From the NCBI RefSeq assembly GCF_002086155.1, contig NZ_MVHE01000009.1, forward strand, positions 82,470 to 146,469: 64,000 nucleotides of DNA, read 5' to 3'. The notes beneath the pieces were generated by a model. It was not told the origin of the DNA and did no database searches. It saw only the letters and a program-made list of their open reading frames with translations. How positions within the stretch are numbered: position 1 is the stretch's first letter; the number at the start of each line of letters is the position of its first letter. Made by a program: the position numbers and the translations under genes. Shown in pieces: positions 20,376-29,013 of the stretch. This DNA is from Mycobacterium angelicum (lineage in GTDB: Bacteria; Actinomycetota; Actinomycetes; Mycobacteriales; Mycobacteriaceae).

Positions 20376-21508
20376 CGCCGGACCGGGGCGGCCGGCACGC
20401 GCTGGAATTCGGGGTATTGGGACCGCTACAGCTCAGTGTCGACGGCACCGACGTGCCATTGGGCGCAGCCAAGCAGCGTGCGGTGTTGGCCATGCTGTTG
20501 ATCAATCGAAATCGCACCGTCTCGATCGACGCGTTGATCGATGCGGCATGGCAGCAGCAGCCGCCACCGGAGGCCCGGGGCAGCCTGCACGCCCACATAT
20601 CCCGGCTGCGCCGGATGATGGGCAGCGGCGCCGCCGTCCTCGTCAGCGCCCATCCGGGATATCGGCTGAACGTGGCCGACGAGCAGTGCGACATCGGCCG
20701 CTTCGCCAGCACACAGAAGGCCGGAATCCAGGCTGCCGCCGCGGGCCGGTTCGACGACGCAAGTAGCCACCTGTCAACCGCGCTGGCCGAGTGGCGCGGT
20801 CCGGTACTGGAAGACCTGCGCGACTTCGAATTCGTCGAAGCGTTCGCCGCCGCACTGGCCGAGGACAAGCTGGTTGCGCTCACCGCTCGCGCTGAAGCCG
20901 AAATAGCGTGCGGCCGAGCGCATTCCATAGCTGGTGAGCTGGAAGCGCTGGTGGCCGAGCACCCTTACCGGGAGCCGCTGTGGGCGCAGCTGATCACCGC
21001 CTACTACCTGACCGAGCGCCAATATGATGCGCTGGAAACCTATGGCCGGCTCAGGGCCACGCTCGCCGACGATCTGGGCATCGACCCGGGACCCACGCTG
21101 CAAACCCTGCATCAGCGAATGCTTCGCCAAGAGCCGCTGGACATCAAGCAGGCCGCCCGCGCCACGGCCAAACGAGCCGCGCAAACCCTGCAGCGGCGCC
21201 CGAAAGTCACCGCGGAATCGCCCGTCGCACAGCTGCGCGACGCTGCCGGGCGTTGTCATCCGCTGAGCGGCCCGGCCACCCGGATCGGTCGCCTCGCCGA
21301 CAACGACATCGTCCTCGACGACGACACGGTCAGCCGCTACCACGCGGTGATCGTCGACACCGGAACCAGTTTCGTCGTCACCGACCTCCATTCGGCCAAC
21401 GGAGTCGACGTAGCCGGCCAACGGATTGCGCCCAGCGCGACGCTGGCCGATGGTGACCTCATCCGCATCTGCGATCACGAATTCACCTTCGAAATCGGTG
21501 TGGGCTGA
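20372..21508 (+). CDS. EmbR-like regulator: winged helix, BTAD and FHA domains
   Basis: 378 residues, close to the 388 of EmbR. The N-terminal OmpR-like winged helix (LEFGVLGPLQLSVDG, LGAAKQRAVLAMLLINRN, ARGSLHAHISRLRRMM) is followed by a BTAD TPR domain (YREPLWAQLITAYYLTERQ, LADDLGIDPGPTLQ) and a C-terminal FHA domain with its signature residues (RIGRLADNDIVLDD, SRYHAVI, SANGVDV). This is the SARP-FHA plan. FHA binds phosphothreonine, and EmbR is phosphorylated by PknH in M. tuberculosis; here the cognate kinase is likely the overlapping upstream gene. SARP regulators bind heptamer direct repeats with 11-bp spacing, and such repeats occur at this operon's promoter and at 37.2 kb. The GTG start overlaps the kinase stop. 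Confidence 0.92.
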   Translation: MTPDRGGRHALEFGVLGPLQLSVDGTDVPLGAAKQRAVLAMLLINRNRTVSIDALIDAAWQQQPPPEARGSLHAHISRLRRMMGSGAAVLVSAHPGYRLNVADEQCDIGRFASTQKAGIQAAAAGRFDDASSHLSTALAEWRGPVLEDLRDFEFVEAFAAALAEDKLVALTARAEAEIACGRAHSIAGELEALVAEHPYREPLWAQLITAYYLTERQYDALETYGRLRATLADDLGIDPGPTLQTLHQRMLRQEPLDIKQAARATAKRAAQTLQRRPKVTAESPVAQLRDAAGRCHPLSGPATRIGRLADNDIVLDDDTVSRYHAVIVDTGTSFVVTDLHSANGVDVAGQRIAPSATLADGDLIRICDHEFTFEIGVG

Positions 21509-21520
21509 GGTTCGCCAGCG

Positions 21521-23395
21521 TTAATCGCGTATGCGCGAATAGATTTCGTCGAATTCTACATTCACGGCGCAGGTTCCGGTCTGTTGGTGGGTGCCGTGCC
21601 CGCTGAGCTGCGGGATGGGATTTTCCGGCGGTTGCGGCAACGGGTAGTCGCCGGTCGTTTTCACCATCAACGCGGTGCAGCCCGCGATGTTCTCATCGTG
21701 CGCGACGTCCAAAACCCAACTGGCGCCGTCGAATACCAACGGCGTGTCGTTTGACGGCGAGTGAAAGTAGCTCATGCACCGATCGGCGCTGCGCAGGCAA
21801 TCGGTGATGACCGCATAGTCCATCTCTTGTTTCGCGATCGCGTTGGAGAACGTTCGGGTGACGTGGTAGCTGCCGTGCAGCGCCTCGGCCGGAGATACCA
21901 CCCGCCGCGGTTGCTTGTCCGGGTCGGGCAGGCTGTTGATGTCGACATCGCCGGTCCGGGTGAAGGTCACGCTGCGCTTCTGATTGCAGGCGTTGCGGGC
22001 CGCGGCGCGGTATTCGCCGGTCAAAGTGCCCTCGGGGCCCGGCTGCAGGGAGAACACCTGCCAGAATTCGGAGGCCATGCCGCGGCATCTGTCGGTGCCG
22101 AGGGCCACCGCCACCCAGCGGCCATCCACCTTGTCGAACACCATCGTCGAAGCGAGGCGCAGCTCGCCGCTCACCCGTGACGCGGTGGCCACGCATCCGG
22201 CGGGTGTGCACGACGAGCGGATGGCGTAGATGGCCGTCGTCGGTGTCGCACCAGGCGTGGGGGCATTGTCGAGATTGGTTCCGGTGCCGAAGTTGGCGCG
22301 GAACATGCCGGTGAACGGACCGGCGTCGCGCTCCGGGCTGCCTGCCGTGCCCGTCGGCCGTGCCGCGGCGGGACCGGATTGCCGCTGTCCGGTGAGCTTT
22401 ACCGCCGCGACGACCCCGACGGCCACGACCAGCAACACGATGGCCGCCAGCGCGCCGATCAGCACCCGGCGCCGGCGCCCCGGTGGCTCGCCGAGCTGAG
22501 GCAGTGCCGCCGGCATCGTCGCGTTCAGCGCGGTGGCATCGCGCGGGTAGCTGACGACGGTGAGGCGCTCGGCCAGTTGCTGGGCAAACTCCTGGCAGCT
22601 GCCGAACCGATCGGCCGGGCGCTTGGCCATCGCGGTGGCGAACACCGGATCCAGCCCGGCCAATTCAGGCCGGTGTGCGGCGAGCGAGGGTGGCGGGGCG
22701 GTGATGTGTTGACTGATCACCAGCCCCAGATTCGATTTCCCGTACGGCGCGACGCCGGTTAATAGATGAAAAGCTGTGCACGCCAACGCATATTGGTCGG
22801 CGCGGCCGTCCATCGGGTCGCCCGTCAACTGCTCGGGTGCGGCGTAGGCTGCCGTGCCGACGGTGAAGTTGGTCGCGGTCAGTCCCGACGCGTCGTCGAT
22901 GCGGCGCGCAAGGCCGAAGTCGGCCAGAAAGACCCGGGCCGGCTGCCCGTCGGGCTGGGTCAACAAGATGTTGGCCGGTTTGATGTCGCGGTGCAACAGC
23001 CCGCGATGGTGGGCATAGTCCAGGGCCGAGGCGACTGCGGTGATGATGGTGACCACTTGATCGACGGGCATGCCGCCGGGGAAATGCTCGCGCAGCAGCT
23101 GGTCAGCGTCCGTGCCGGCCACATAGTCCATCGAGATCCAGAACTGGCCATCGTGTTCGCCGCGGTCGTGAATGCCCACGACGTGCGGGTGAGACAGGCT
23201 GGCCGCCAGGTCGGCCTCCCGCAGAAACCGCGCCCGGAACTCCGGATCGCCGGTGACGTCGGCCGGCAGCACCTTCAGTGCGTCCTGGCGCGGCAACCGC
23301 GGATGAGACGCCAGGTACACCGTGCCCATTCCGCCCGCACCCAGTACCCGCAGGATCGTGTATCCGGCGAACACCTGCCCAACCTCGAGCACCAT
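21521..23395 (-). CDS. Receptor Ser/Thr protein kinase, PknF/PknJ-like
   Basis: About 624 residues from the ATG before LEVGQVFAGYTILRVLG. The kinase domain (8-275) is intact: LGAGGMGTVYLA, catalytic Lys in DALKVL, HRDIKPANILL, DFGLAR, AYAAPEQL. A Pro-rich linker precedes a membrane helix (VLIGALAAIVLLVVAVGVV, about 310-330). The extracellular domain of about 270 residues has many Cys (SSCTPAGCVAT, DRCRGM, NACNQK, TDCLRSADRCMSYF, AGCTAL, GTCAV). That sensor type is shared by several PknF-group kinases and lipoproteins. It converges on the EmbR-like gene with 12 bp between stops, so the three regulatory genes form one locus. A 35-codon longer frame exists, but a -10 right before the chosen ATG argues for this start. 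Confidence 0.9.
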   Translation of the reverse strand: MVLEVGQVFAGYTILRVLGAGGMGTVYLASHPRLPRQDALKVLPADVTGDPEFRARFLREADLAASLSHPHVVGIHDRGEHDGQFWISMDYVAGTDADQLLREHFPGGMPVDQVVTIITAVASALDYAHHRGLLHRDIKPANILLTQPDGQPARVFLADFGLARRIDDASGLTATNFTVGTAAYAAPEQLTGDPMDGRADQYALACTAFHLLTGVAPYGKSNLGLVISQHITAPPPSLAAHRPELAGLDPVFATAMAKRPADRFGSCQEFAQQLAERLTVVSYPRDATALNATMPAALPQLGEPPGRRRRVLIGALAAIVLLVVAVGVVAAVKLTGQRQSGPAAARPTGTAGSPERDAGPFTGMFRANFGTGTNLDNAPTPGATPTTAIYAIRSSCTPAGCVATASRVSGELRLASTMVFDKVDGRWVAVALGTDRCRGMASEFWQVFSLQPGPEGTLTGEYRAAARNACNQKRSVTFTRTGDVDINSLPDPDKQPRRVVSPAEALHGSYHVTRTFSNAIAKQEMDYAVITDCLRSADRCMSYFHSPSNDTPLVFDGASWVLDVAHDENIAGCTALMVKTTGDYPLPQPPENPIPQLSGHGTHQQTGTCAVNVEFDEIYSRIRD

Positions 23396-23401
23396 TGGCA
23401 A

Positions 23402-23407
23402 ATCGTA
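23402..23407 (-). promoter_or_regulatory. -10 element of the second kinase gene, leaderless
   Basis: TACGAT on the minus strand ends 6 nt before the ATG, the spacing seen in mycobacterial leaderless mRNAs. No ribosome site precedes the ATG. Confidence 0.5.
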
Positions 23408-23629
23408 AGCTGCCGCGCCGGGGGATAGACGTGTCTTAGCTGAATACCTTGGGTGGTTGCCGCTAATCGCCGGTGCGCGTGAATGTTTCGTCGAAGTCAC
23501 TGTCGAGGGCGCACGGCTCGCTCTGTACTTGGTGTCCCCGCCCGCTCGGCAGGGTGATCGGATTCTGGGGCGGCAACGTCCCTCGTTTACTTCAGCTCGT
23601 CGACCCGGATTTCATGCCAAGATGGGCCG

Positions 23630-24061
23630 ATGGGTGACGAGGCGATGCGCGAAGAGCGCGAATTCAACGAGCGCAACATCGAGGAGTTCCGCAGCAACGA
23701 CGGCAAGGTGGGCGGGCAGTTCGAGGGCTTTCCGCTGCTGCTGTTGACGTCGACCGGCGCCAAGAGCGGCGCCAAGCGGGTCAACCCGGTCGCCTACTTC
23801 GACGTCGACGGCAAGATCTACATCGTCGGCTCGGCGGCCGGGCGGGAGAACAACCCCGCGTGGGTGCACAACATCCGCGCCCATCCCGGCGTGACCGTCG
23901 AGATCGGCAGCCAAGATCCAAGGCCGGCCACGGCTCGCGAATTGCCGCGCGACGAAAGAGATTCGGTTTACCGGATCGTCGTCGAGCGTGCCCCGGGGTT
24001 CGGCGAATACCAGGAGCGCACCGACCGGGTCATCCCCGTCTTCGAGTTGATGGCGACCTGA
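23630..24061 (+). CDS. Deazaflavin (F420)-dependent nitroreductase family protein
   Basis: 143 residues, typical for the Ddn/FDOR-A family. Signatures: N-terminal helix ending in NERNIEEFRSNDGKVGGQF, the cofactor strand LLLLTSTGAKSGAKRVNP, IYIVGSAAGRENNPAWVHNI, and ARELPRDERD. Members reduce quinones or xenobiotics with F420H2, often at the membrane; the native substrate of this one is unknown. It stands alone in front of htpG on the same strand with about 100 bp between. An ATG five codons downstream is an alternative start. Confidence 0.9.
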   Translation: MGDEAMREEREFNERNIEEFRSNDGKVGGQFEGFPLLLLTSTGAKSGAKRVNPVAYFDVDGKIYIVGSAAGRENNPAWVHNIRAHPGVTVEIGSQDPRPATARELPRDERDSVYRIVVERAPGFGEYQERTDRVIPVFELMAT

Positions 24062-24161
24062 CACCCGCCGTGGGCCTCGCGGGCACTGAATCTCAGGTAG
24101 GTCCGCCGAAATACGATCCCTGCCGCAAGGGCCGAATCGCGCCTCGCTAAATTCTTGCGTT

Positions 24162-26102
24162 ATGAACACGCATGTCGAGCAGTTGGAGTTCCAGGCCGAG
24201 GCCCGTCAGCTGTTGGATTTGATGGTCCATTCGGTCTACTCGAATAAGGATTCTTTTCTGCGGGAGTTGATCTCCAACGCATCCGATGCCCTGGACAAGC
24301 TGCGGCTGGAAGCGTTGCGCAACAAAGAGCTCAATGTCGACACCTCCGATCTGCACGTCCAGATCGACGTCGACAAAGAAGCAAGAACTCTCACCATTCG
24401 CGACAACGGCATCGGCATGACGCGCGACGAGGTCGTCGACCTGATCGGCACCTTGGCCAAGTCGGGTACCGCCGAGCTGCGCCAGCAGCTGCGCGAAGCC
24501 AAGGGAGACGGCGCCTCCGAGGAATTGATCGGTCAGTTCGGTATCGGCTTCTACTCGGCCTTCATGGTGGCCGACAAGGTCGAACTGCTCACCCACAAGG
24601 CCGGCGAGAGCGAGGCCACCCGGTGGGAATCCAGCGGCGAGGGCACCTACACCATCGAGTCAGTCGAAGACGCCCCGCAGGGTACGTCGGTAACCCTGCA
24701 CCTCAAGCCCGAAGACGTCGAGGACGAGCTGCACGACTACACCTCAGAGTGGAAGATCAAAAACCTGGTCAAGCAGTACTCCGACTTCATCGCCTGGCCC
24801 ATCCGGATGGATGTGGAGCGGCGCACCCCACCGCCCGCCCCCGAGGAAGGCGAGGAGCCGGGCGAAGAAACGGTCACCATCGAGACCGAGACCCTCAACT
24901 CGATGAAGGCGCTGTGGGCCAGGCCCAAGGACGAGGTCTCCGAAGAGGAGTACAAGGAGTTCTACAAGCACATCGCGCACGCCTGGGACGACCCGCTCGA
25001 GGTCATCGCAATGAAGGCCGAGGGCACCTTCGAATACCAGGCATTGCTGTTCATCCCGTCGCACGCCCCGTTCGACCTGTTCAACCGCGACGCCAAGATC
25101 GGCGTCCAGCTGTATGTCAAACGCGTATTCATCATGGGCGACTGCGACCAGCTGATGCCCGAATACCTGCGCTTCATCAAGGGCGTCGTCGACGCCCAGG
25201 ACCTTTCGCTCAACGTTTCCCGCGAAATCCTGCAGCAGGACCGGCAGATCAACGCGATCCGCCGTCGCCTCACCAAGAAGGTGCTGTCGGTGATCAAGGA
25301 GATACAGACCGAGCGCCCCGAGGATTACCGCACCTTCTGGACCCAGTTCGGCAAGGTCGTCAAGGAGGGCCTGCTGTCGGACATCGACAACCAGGAGGCA
25401 TTGCTTCGGGTCTCGTCGTTCGCCTCCACCCACAGCGAAGAAGAACCCACCACCTTGGCCGAGTACGTCGAGCGGATGAAGGAGGGCCAGACGCAGATCT
25501 TCTACGCCACCGGCGAGAGCCGCCAGCAACTGGTGAAGTCGCCGCATCTGGAGGCGTTCAAGGCCAAGGGCTACGAGGTGCTGTTGCTGACCGACCCGGT
25601 CGACGAGGTGTGGGTTGGAACGGTGACCGAATTCGACGGCAAGCCGCTGCAGTCGGTGGCCAAGGGCGAGGTGGATCTGGACTCCGAGGAAGACCAGTCC
25701 GAGGCCGAGCGCGAGGAGCGGCAGAAAGAATTCGCCGACCTGCTGGCCTGGCTGAAGGAGACGCTGAGTGAGCACGTCAAGGAAGTCCGGTTGTCCACCC
25801 GGCTGACCGATTCACCGGCGTGCTTGATCACCGACGCGTTTGGGATGACGCCGGCGCTCGCTCGCATTTACCGGGCTTCCGGCCAGGAGGTGCCGATCGG
25901 CAAGCGAATCCTCGAGCTCAACCCGAACCACCGGCTCGTCACCGGATTGCGCCAAGCGCACCACGAGCGCAGCGAAGATCCTGCGGTCGCGGAAACAGCC
26001 GAATTGCTTTACGGCACAGCGCTTCTCGCCGAAGGCGGGGTGCTCGAGGACCCGGCGCGGTTCGCCGAGCTGCTCGCCGACCGATTGGCACGCACGGTTT
26101 AA
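24162..26102 (+). CDS. htpG: Chaperone protein HtpG (bacterial Hsp90)
   Basis: 646 residues, full length for bacterial Hsp90. The N-terminal GHKL ATPase domain shows ELISNASDALDKLR, IRDNGIGMTRDEVVDLIGTLAKSGT and GQFGIGFYSAFMVADKV. The middle domain contains LYVKRVFIMGDCDQLMPEYL and LNVSREILQQ with the catalytic Arg; the C-terminal dimer domain ends ...LADRLARTV. It lacks the C-terminal MEEVD of eukaryotic Hsp90, as expected. It folds or holds client proteins in the cytosol under stress. TAAATT lies 8 nt before the ATG, so the transcript may be leaderless. From memory the next gene, an aldo-keto reductase, is also the neighbour in M. tuberculosis (Rv2299c/Rv2298). Confidence 0.98.
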   Translation: MNTHVEQLEFQAEARQLLDLMVHSVYSNKDSFLRELISNASDALDKLRLEALRNKELNVDTSDLHVQIDVDKEARTLTIRDNGIGMTRDEVVDLIGTLAKSGTAELRQQLREAKGDGASEELIGQFGIGFYSAFMVADKVELLTHKAGESEATRWESSGEGTYTIESVEDAPQGTSVTLHLKPEDVEDELHDYTSEWKIKNLVKQYSDFIAWPIRMDVERRTPPPAPEEGEEPGEETVTIETETLNSMKALWARPKDEVSEEEYKEFYKHIAHAWDDPLEVIAMKAEGTFEYQALLFIPSHAPFDLFNRDAKIGVQLYVKRVFIMGDCDQLMPEYLRFIKGVVDAQDLSLNVSREILQQDRQINAIRRRLTKKVLSVIKEIQTERPEDYRTFWTQFGKVVKEGLLSDIDNQEALLRVSSFASTHSEEEPTTLAEYVERMKEGQTQIFYATGESRQQLVKSPHLEAFKAKGYEVLLLTDPVDEVWVGTVTEFDGKPLQSVAKGEVDLDSEEDQSEAEREERQKEFADLLAWLKETLSEHVKEVRLSTRLTDSPACLITDAFGMTPALARIYRASGQEVPIGKRILELNPNHRLVTGLRQAHHERSEDPAVAETAELLYGTALLAEGGVLEDPARFAELLADRLARTV

Positions 26103-26172
26103 TGCCTGTCCATTGACCGCCACCTGCGCCTAAACGCGGTTGAAAGCCCACCGGGGTGGCTAATCACACGAA

Positions 26173-26442
26173 ATGCCTGAGTTTCGAGTTATTGCTCCGC
26201 AGGGCAAAATTGTCGCGACGAAAAGTTTCGACAATGCGGAGGCCGCGTACTCCTGGTTTATCCGGTCGGTCGGTGACAATTCCGAGTTGGGTTGGCGCAT
26301 GGAGGTCAACGACGAGGGGGAGTGGGCTTTCTTCGACGACACCGGAGGCTTCACCGCCCCGGGGAGTAGCCATCGGTATGTGGTGAAGCGTCCGGCGCAA
26401 CGTCGCGTCAGCGGCGCAGCTTCTCGCGGACCATGTCAGTGA
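26173..26442 (+). CDS. Small hypothetical protein
   Basis: 89 residues. It reads as a folded little protein: FRVIAPQGKIVATKSFDNAEAAYSWFI, then GWRMEVNDEGEWAFFDDTGGF, with a short basic C-terminus. The strand-helix-strand pattern and Trp-rich sheet are credible coding, and the composition differs from the antisense frames. I do not recognise a family. No strong ribosome site is visible. The last 35 bases overlap the end of the convergent aldo-keto reductase gene, so the extreme C-terminus may be over-called. Confidence 0.55.
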   Translation: MPEFRVIAPQGKIVATKSFDNAEAAYSWFIRSVGDNSELGWRMEVNDEGEWAFFDDTGGFTAPGSSHRYVVKRPAQRRVSGAASRGPCQ

Positions 26443-27376
26443 GGAAGCGCCCCGTCGATACCGGCCGGAATGCGCGCGCCGCGGTCGTGAGCGCGTCGCG
26501 GGATTCGGCACTGAGTTCGATGTCGGCGGCGGCGACGTTGAACTCGAGCTGCTCGACACTGGACGCTCCGGGAATGGCGACCACGCCGGGCAGGCCGATC
26601 AGCCAGGCCAACGCGACCTGCGCCGGTTTCGCGTCGACCTCGGCGGCAACCGAGCGCAACGTCTGCAACAGCGGTTCGATGCGGCGCAGGTTCTCGGTAC
26701 CGAACAACGAGTTGAGCGCGCGAACGCCACCGGGCCGGTTGTCGACGCCGTATTTACCGCCCAGCAAGCCCTGCGCCAGCGGGCTGTAGGCGATGATGAT
26801 GCGGTTCTCGCTTTCGGCGAACGGAACCAGCCGATCGAGCGCCTGTGGGTGGGCCAGTGAGAAATGCACCTGGTTGCTCACCACCGGAAGGCCCAGCGCG
26901 ACATCGGCGCGCTGCCATCGGGACAGCGAGTAGTTCGAGACGCCGGCCGCGCCGATATCGCCGCTGTCGAGCAGGTCGCGCATTCCCGGCATGATTACCG
27001 AATCGGGGACCACCGGGTTGGACTGGTGGATCTGGTAGAGCGGGATGCGGTCGAGTTGCAGCCGCCGGGCGCTGGCGCGTTCGCGCTGTTTGATCACCGC
27101 CGGAAACGGCGCTACCGGGAAGACCTTGCTGGCCACGGCCACCTCGGAGCGTTGGTCGCCGAGCGCCTCGCCCAGAATCCGTTCGCTTTTGCCCAATCCG
27201 TACACCTCAGCGGTGTCGAACAGGGTGACCCCCAGGCCGAGAGCGCGCTGCACGATGTCACGCGCGGCGCCGGAAGCGTAGCGGTCCCCGTAGCCCCACT
27301 CCCGAGAACCGAACTGCCAGGTGCCCAGCCCGATGCGGCTGACTTTTCCAACTCCGTCGACCTCGACAAATTTCAT
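26408..27376 (-). CDS. Aldo/keto reductase
   Basis: About 322 residues, the usual size of the AKR TIM barrel. The catalytic tetrad region is visible: Asp and Tyr in FDTAEVYGLGKSE, Lys in VASKVF, His in YQIHQSN. NAD(P)H-binding residues fall in IPGASSVEQLEFN. The enzyme reduces aldehydes or ketones; the substrate is unknown. The ATG before KFVEVDGVGKVSRIG was chosen to match the start of the close M. tuberculosis neighbour of htpG (Rv2298 as I recall); a GTG two codons upstream is possible. Opposite strand to htpG, as in M. tuberculosis. Confidence 0.92.
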   Translation of the reverse strand: MKFVEVDGVGKVSRIGLGTWQFGSREWGYGDRYASGAARDIVQRALGLGVTLFDTAEVYGLGKSERILGEALGDQRSEVAVASKVFPVAPFPAVIKQRERASARRLQLDRIPLYQIHQSNPVVPDSVIMPGMRDLLDSGDIGAAGVSNYSLSRWQRADVALGLPVVSNQVHFSLAHPQALDRLVPFAESENRIIIAYSPLAQGLLGGKYGVDNRPGGVRALNSLFGTENLRRIEPLLQTLRSVAAEVDAKPAQVALAWLIGLPGVVAIPGASSVEQLEFNVAAADIELSAESRDALTTAARAFRPVSTGRFLTDMVREKLRR

Positions 27377-27496
27377 GTTCACCACCGTACTGATATGCCC
27401 GATTGCGGTATCCGGCGAGCGTGGGCAGGACTACACTTTCTGCAGGTTGAGTCCACAGCTGGCATTGGCACCACCACTTTTGATGGGCGCAATCAC

Positions 27497-27952
27497 ATGA
27501 CCTTTTTTCACGAGAAACCCCCAGCCGGCCACGCTGAACATGCCCGGCCGCGGCATGCGATCGACTGTGCCGGGGCTCGCGTCCGAGTTCACGCGCGCAG
27601 CCTGGCTACCCTGTTGCGCATCACGGGCGAGGTCGACGCGTCGAACGCCGGCCAAGTGTCCCAAGCGATTCGGCGCTTTTCCCAGCTGGACACACCGCTG
27701 ATCGTTGACCTGAGTTGCGTCGATTTCCTTGGTATTGCGGGCTTTCGGGTCTTGTCCGGCCTCAACTGTGTAGTGGTCGACGGTCCCGCGTTGAGCCGGC
27801 TGACGCGCGTCATCACCGATCATGGTTTGGCCATCGTCAATTCGGTTCCCGAAGCGCTGCAACTCGTCGACCAGGACATTCGCACGCGCCGTCAGATGCT
27901 GTCTGGACCCGATCGTCCGCACGTAGCGCGGCACCGGACACGGTCCGCGTGA
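27497..27952 (+). CDS. STAS-domain protein (anti-sigma factor antagonist-like)
   Basis: 151 residues. After about 40 variable residues comes a STAS domain: LLRITGEVDASNAGQVSQAI, then PLIVDLSCVDFLGIAGFRVL and VVVDGPALSRLTRVI. In SpoIIAA-type antagonists the phosphorylated residue is a Ser in the loop DxSxxxFxDSxG; here the loop reads DFLGIAGF, so the usual phosphoacceptor Ser is absent (Gly/Ile/Ala in that stretch). It may therefore act constitutively or through protein binding only. It sits next to a UsfY-like gene and SigF-type promoters, which fits a role in partner-switching control of a stress sigma factor; that is inference. Confidence 0.8.
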   Translation: MTFFHEKPPAGHAEHARPRHAIDCAGARVRVHARSLATLLRITGEVDASNAGQVSQAIRRFSQLDTPLIVDLSCVDFLGIAGFRVLSGLNCVVVDGPALSRLTRVITDHGLAIVNSVPEALQLVDQDIRTRRQMLSGPDRPHVARHRTRSA

Positions 27953-28261
27953 TCAGCTGCTAGGCGGCGGGGCCTCATCGGAATGGGCTTCATGCCAACG
28001 TAATTCCGCTTTGCGGACCCGACGATGCGTATGTCTGAGCCAAAACAGGCCGGCGCCGACGGCCGCCACCGCGACAATCACGGCGACCACGCCGACGACA
28101 ACCTCTCTCGTGGCCAACGCGAACAAACCCACGATGAGCGCGATGACACCGACCACCACACTTGCCACGCCGCCCGCGTTGGCGCCGTCGATCAGGGATT
28201 CACCGGCATGCTGACGGGTGGTGCGGTGGTGATCGACTGGGTCGCTTTTGAGGTGATCCAC
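27953..28261 (-). CDS. UsfY-like small membrane protein
   Basis: 102 residues. The N-terminus DPVDHHRTTRQHAGESLIDG matches the conserved start of UsfY, the protein encoded upstream of the rsbW/sigF operon in M. tuberculosis. Two membrane helices follow (VVVGVIALIVGLFALA and VVGVVAVIVAVAAVGAGLFWL), then a basic, His-rich cytosolic tail. UsfY has no known biochemical role but belongs to the SigF regulon. A good SigF-type promoter lies 35-60 bp upstream on the same strand. The stop abuts the convergent STAS gene stop. Confidence 0.82.
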   Translation of the reverse strand: MDHLKSDPVDHHRTTRQHAGESLIDGANAGGVASVVVGVIALIVGLFALATREVVVGVVAVIVAVAAVGAGLFWLRHTHRRVRKAELRWHEAHSDEAPPPSS

Positions 28262-28295
28262 GTCGCTCCTTGTGATAGATGTTCGAGCCGTACTC

Positions 28296-28321
28296 CTACC
28301 CTGTTGGCCGAACCGCTAAAC
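28296..28321 (-). promoter_or_regulatory. SigF-type promoter of the UsfY-like gene
   Basis: On the minus strand GTTT (28321-28318), a 16-nt spacer, then GGGTAG (28301-28296) match the mycobacterial SigF consensus GTTT-N15-17-GGGTAT at nine of ten fixed positions. An AAGGAG ribosome site follows before the ATG. Confidence 0.75.
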
Positions 28322-28333
28322 GCCGCACGCCGC

Positions 28334-28359
28334 GTTTGGCACTCGCGTCGGTCGGGTAG
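28334..28359 (+). promoter_or_regulatory. SigF-type promoter of the hemerythrin gene
   Basis: GTTT (28334-28337), a 16-nt spacer, then GGGTAG (28354-28359) on the plus strand. Same hexamer variant and spacer length as the facing promoter, only 12 bp away and pointing the other way. Confidence 0.75.
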
Positions 28360-28431
28360 CCGCCCATCAGCGCGCAATGAACCAGCCCGGCGCGCTTGAA
28401 GAACAATCAAAGGTCAAAAGGGAGGACAACT

Positions 28432-28992
28432 ATGGCTTCCAACGCCATCCAGTCGCCCAACGATGTGGTCGACTTCCTGGTTAGCCAGCACGAGCAGATC
28501 AAAGCGCTGTTCGAAGAGACGCTGTCGGCATCCGGCAAGCAACGCGAAGATGCCTTCGTGGAACTTCGACGTCTGCTCGCCGTCCACGAAACCGTGGAAG
28601 AGGAGATCGTGCACCCTCGCGTCAAGCGAAAGATCGCTGACGGCAAAGCAGTTGTCGAAAAGCGGCTCGAAGAAGAGCATGAAGCCAAAACGGTTCTCAA
28701 GGATCTGGAACGCCTCGATGTGGACAGCGCGGAATTCACCTCGCAACTGGAGGAGCTTCGCGATGCGGTCCTCGATCACGCCGAGCACGAAGAAAAGGAC
28801 GAATTCACCAAGCTGGTAGAGCAATTGAGCAGCGATGAACTCGAAAAGATGGGTCGAGCCGCCAAACTCGCCGAAGTGATCGCCCCCACCCGGCCACACG
28901 CCGGAGTCGAATCTCAGATGGCGAATCTGGTTGCGGGCCCGTTCGCGGCGATGATGGATCGCGCGCGAGACGCCATCATGGGCAAAGGCTGA
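28432..28992 (+). CDS. Hemerythrin HHE-domain protein
   Basis: 186 residues. Four-helix hemerythrin-like domain with the expected metal ligands: HEQIKALFEE, LLAVHETVEEEIVHPRV, LEEEHEAKTVL and VLDHAEHEEKDEF. Such proteins bind a di-iron centre and sense or store O2, NO or peroxide; mycobacterial members affect stress survival. The C-terminal 45 residues extend past the domain with a low-complexity helix. GGGAGGAC lies 4 nt before the ATG. A SigF-type promoter about 75 bp upstream predicts induction in stationary phase or envelope stress together with the divergent UsfY-like gene. Confidence 0.92.
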   Translation: MASNAIQSPNDVVDFLVSQHEQIKALFEETLSASGKQREDAFVELRRLLAVHETVEEEIVHPRVKRKIADGKAVVEKRLEEEHEAKTVLKDLERLDVDSAEFTSQLEELRDAVLDHAEHEEKDEFTKLVEQLSSDELEKMGRAAKLAEVIAPTRPHAGVESQMANLVAGPFAAMMDRARDAIMGKG

Positions 28993-29013
28993 GCAGCTAC
29001 CTGGCTCATCTGC

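Noticed and set aside
24623..25775. Long frames inside htpG on both strands
   Set aside because: GC3-driven shadows of a full-length Hsp90 gene with all its motifs.
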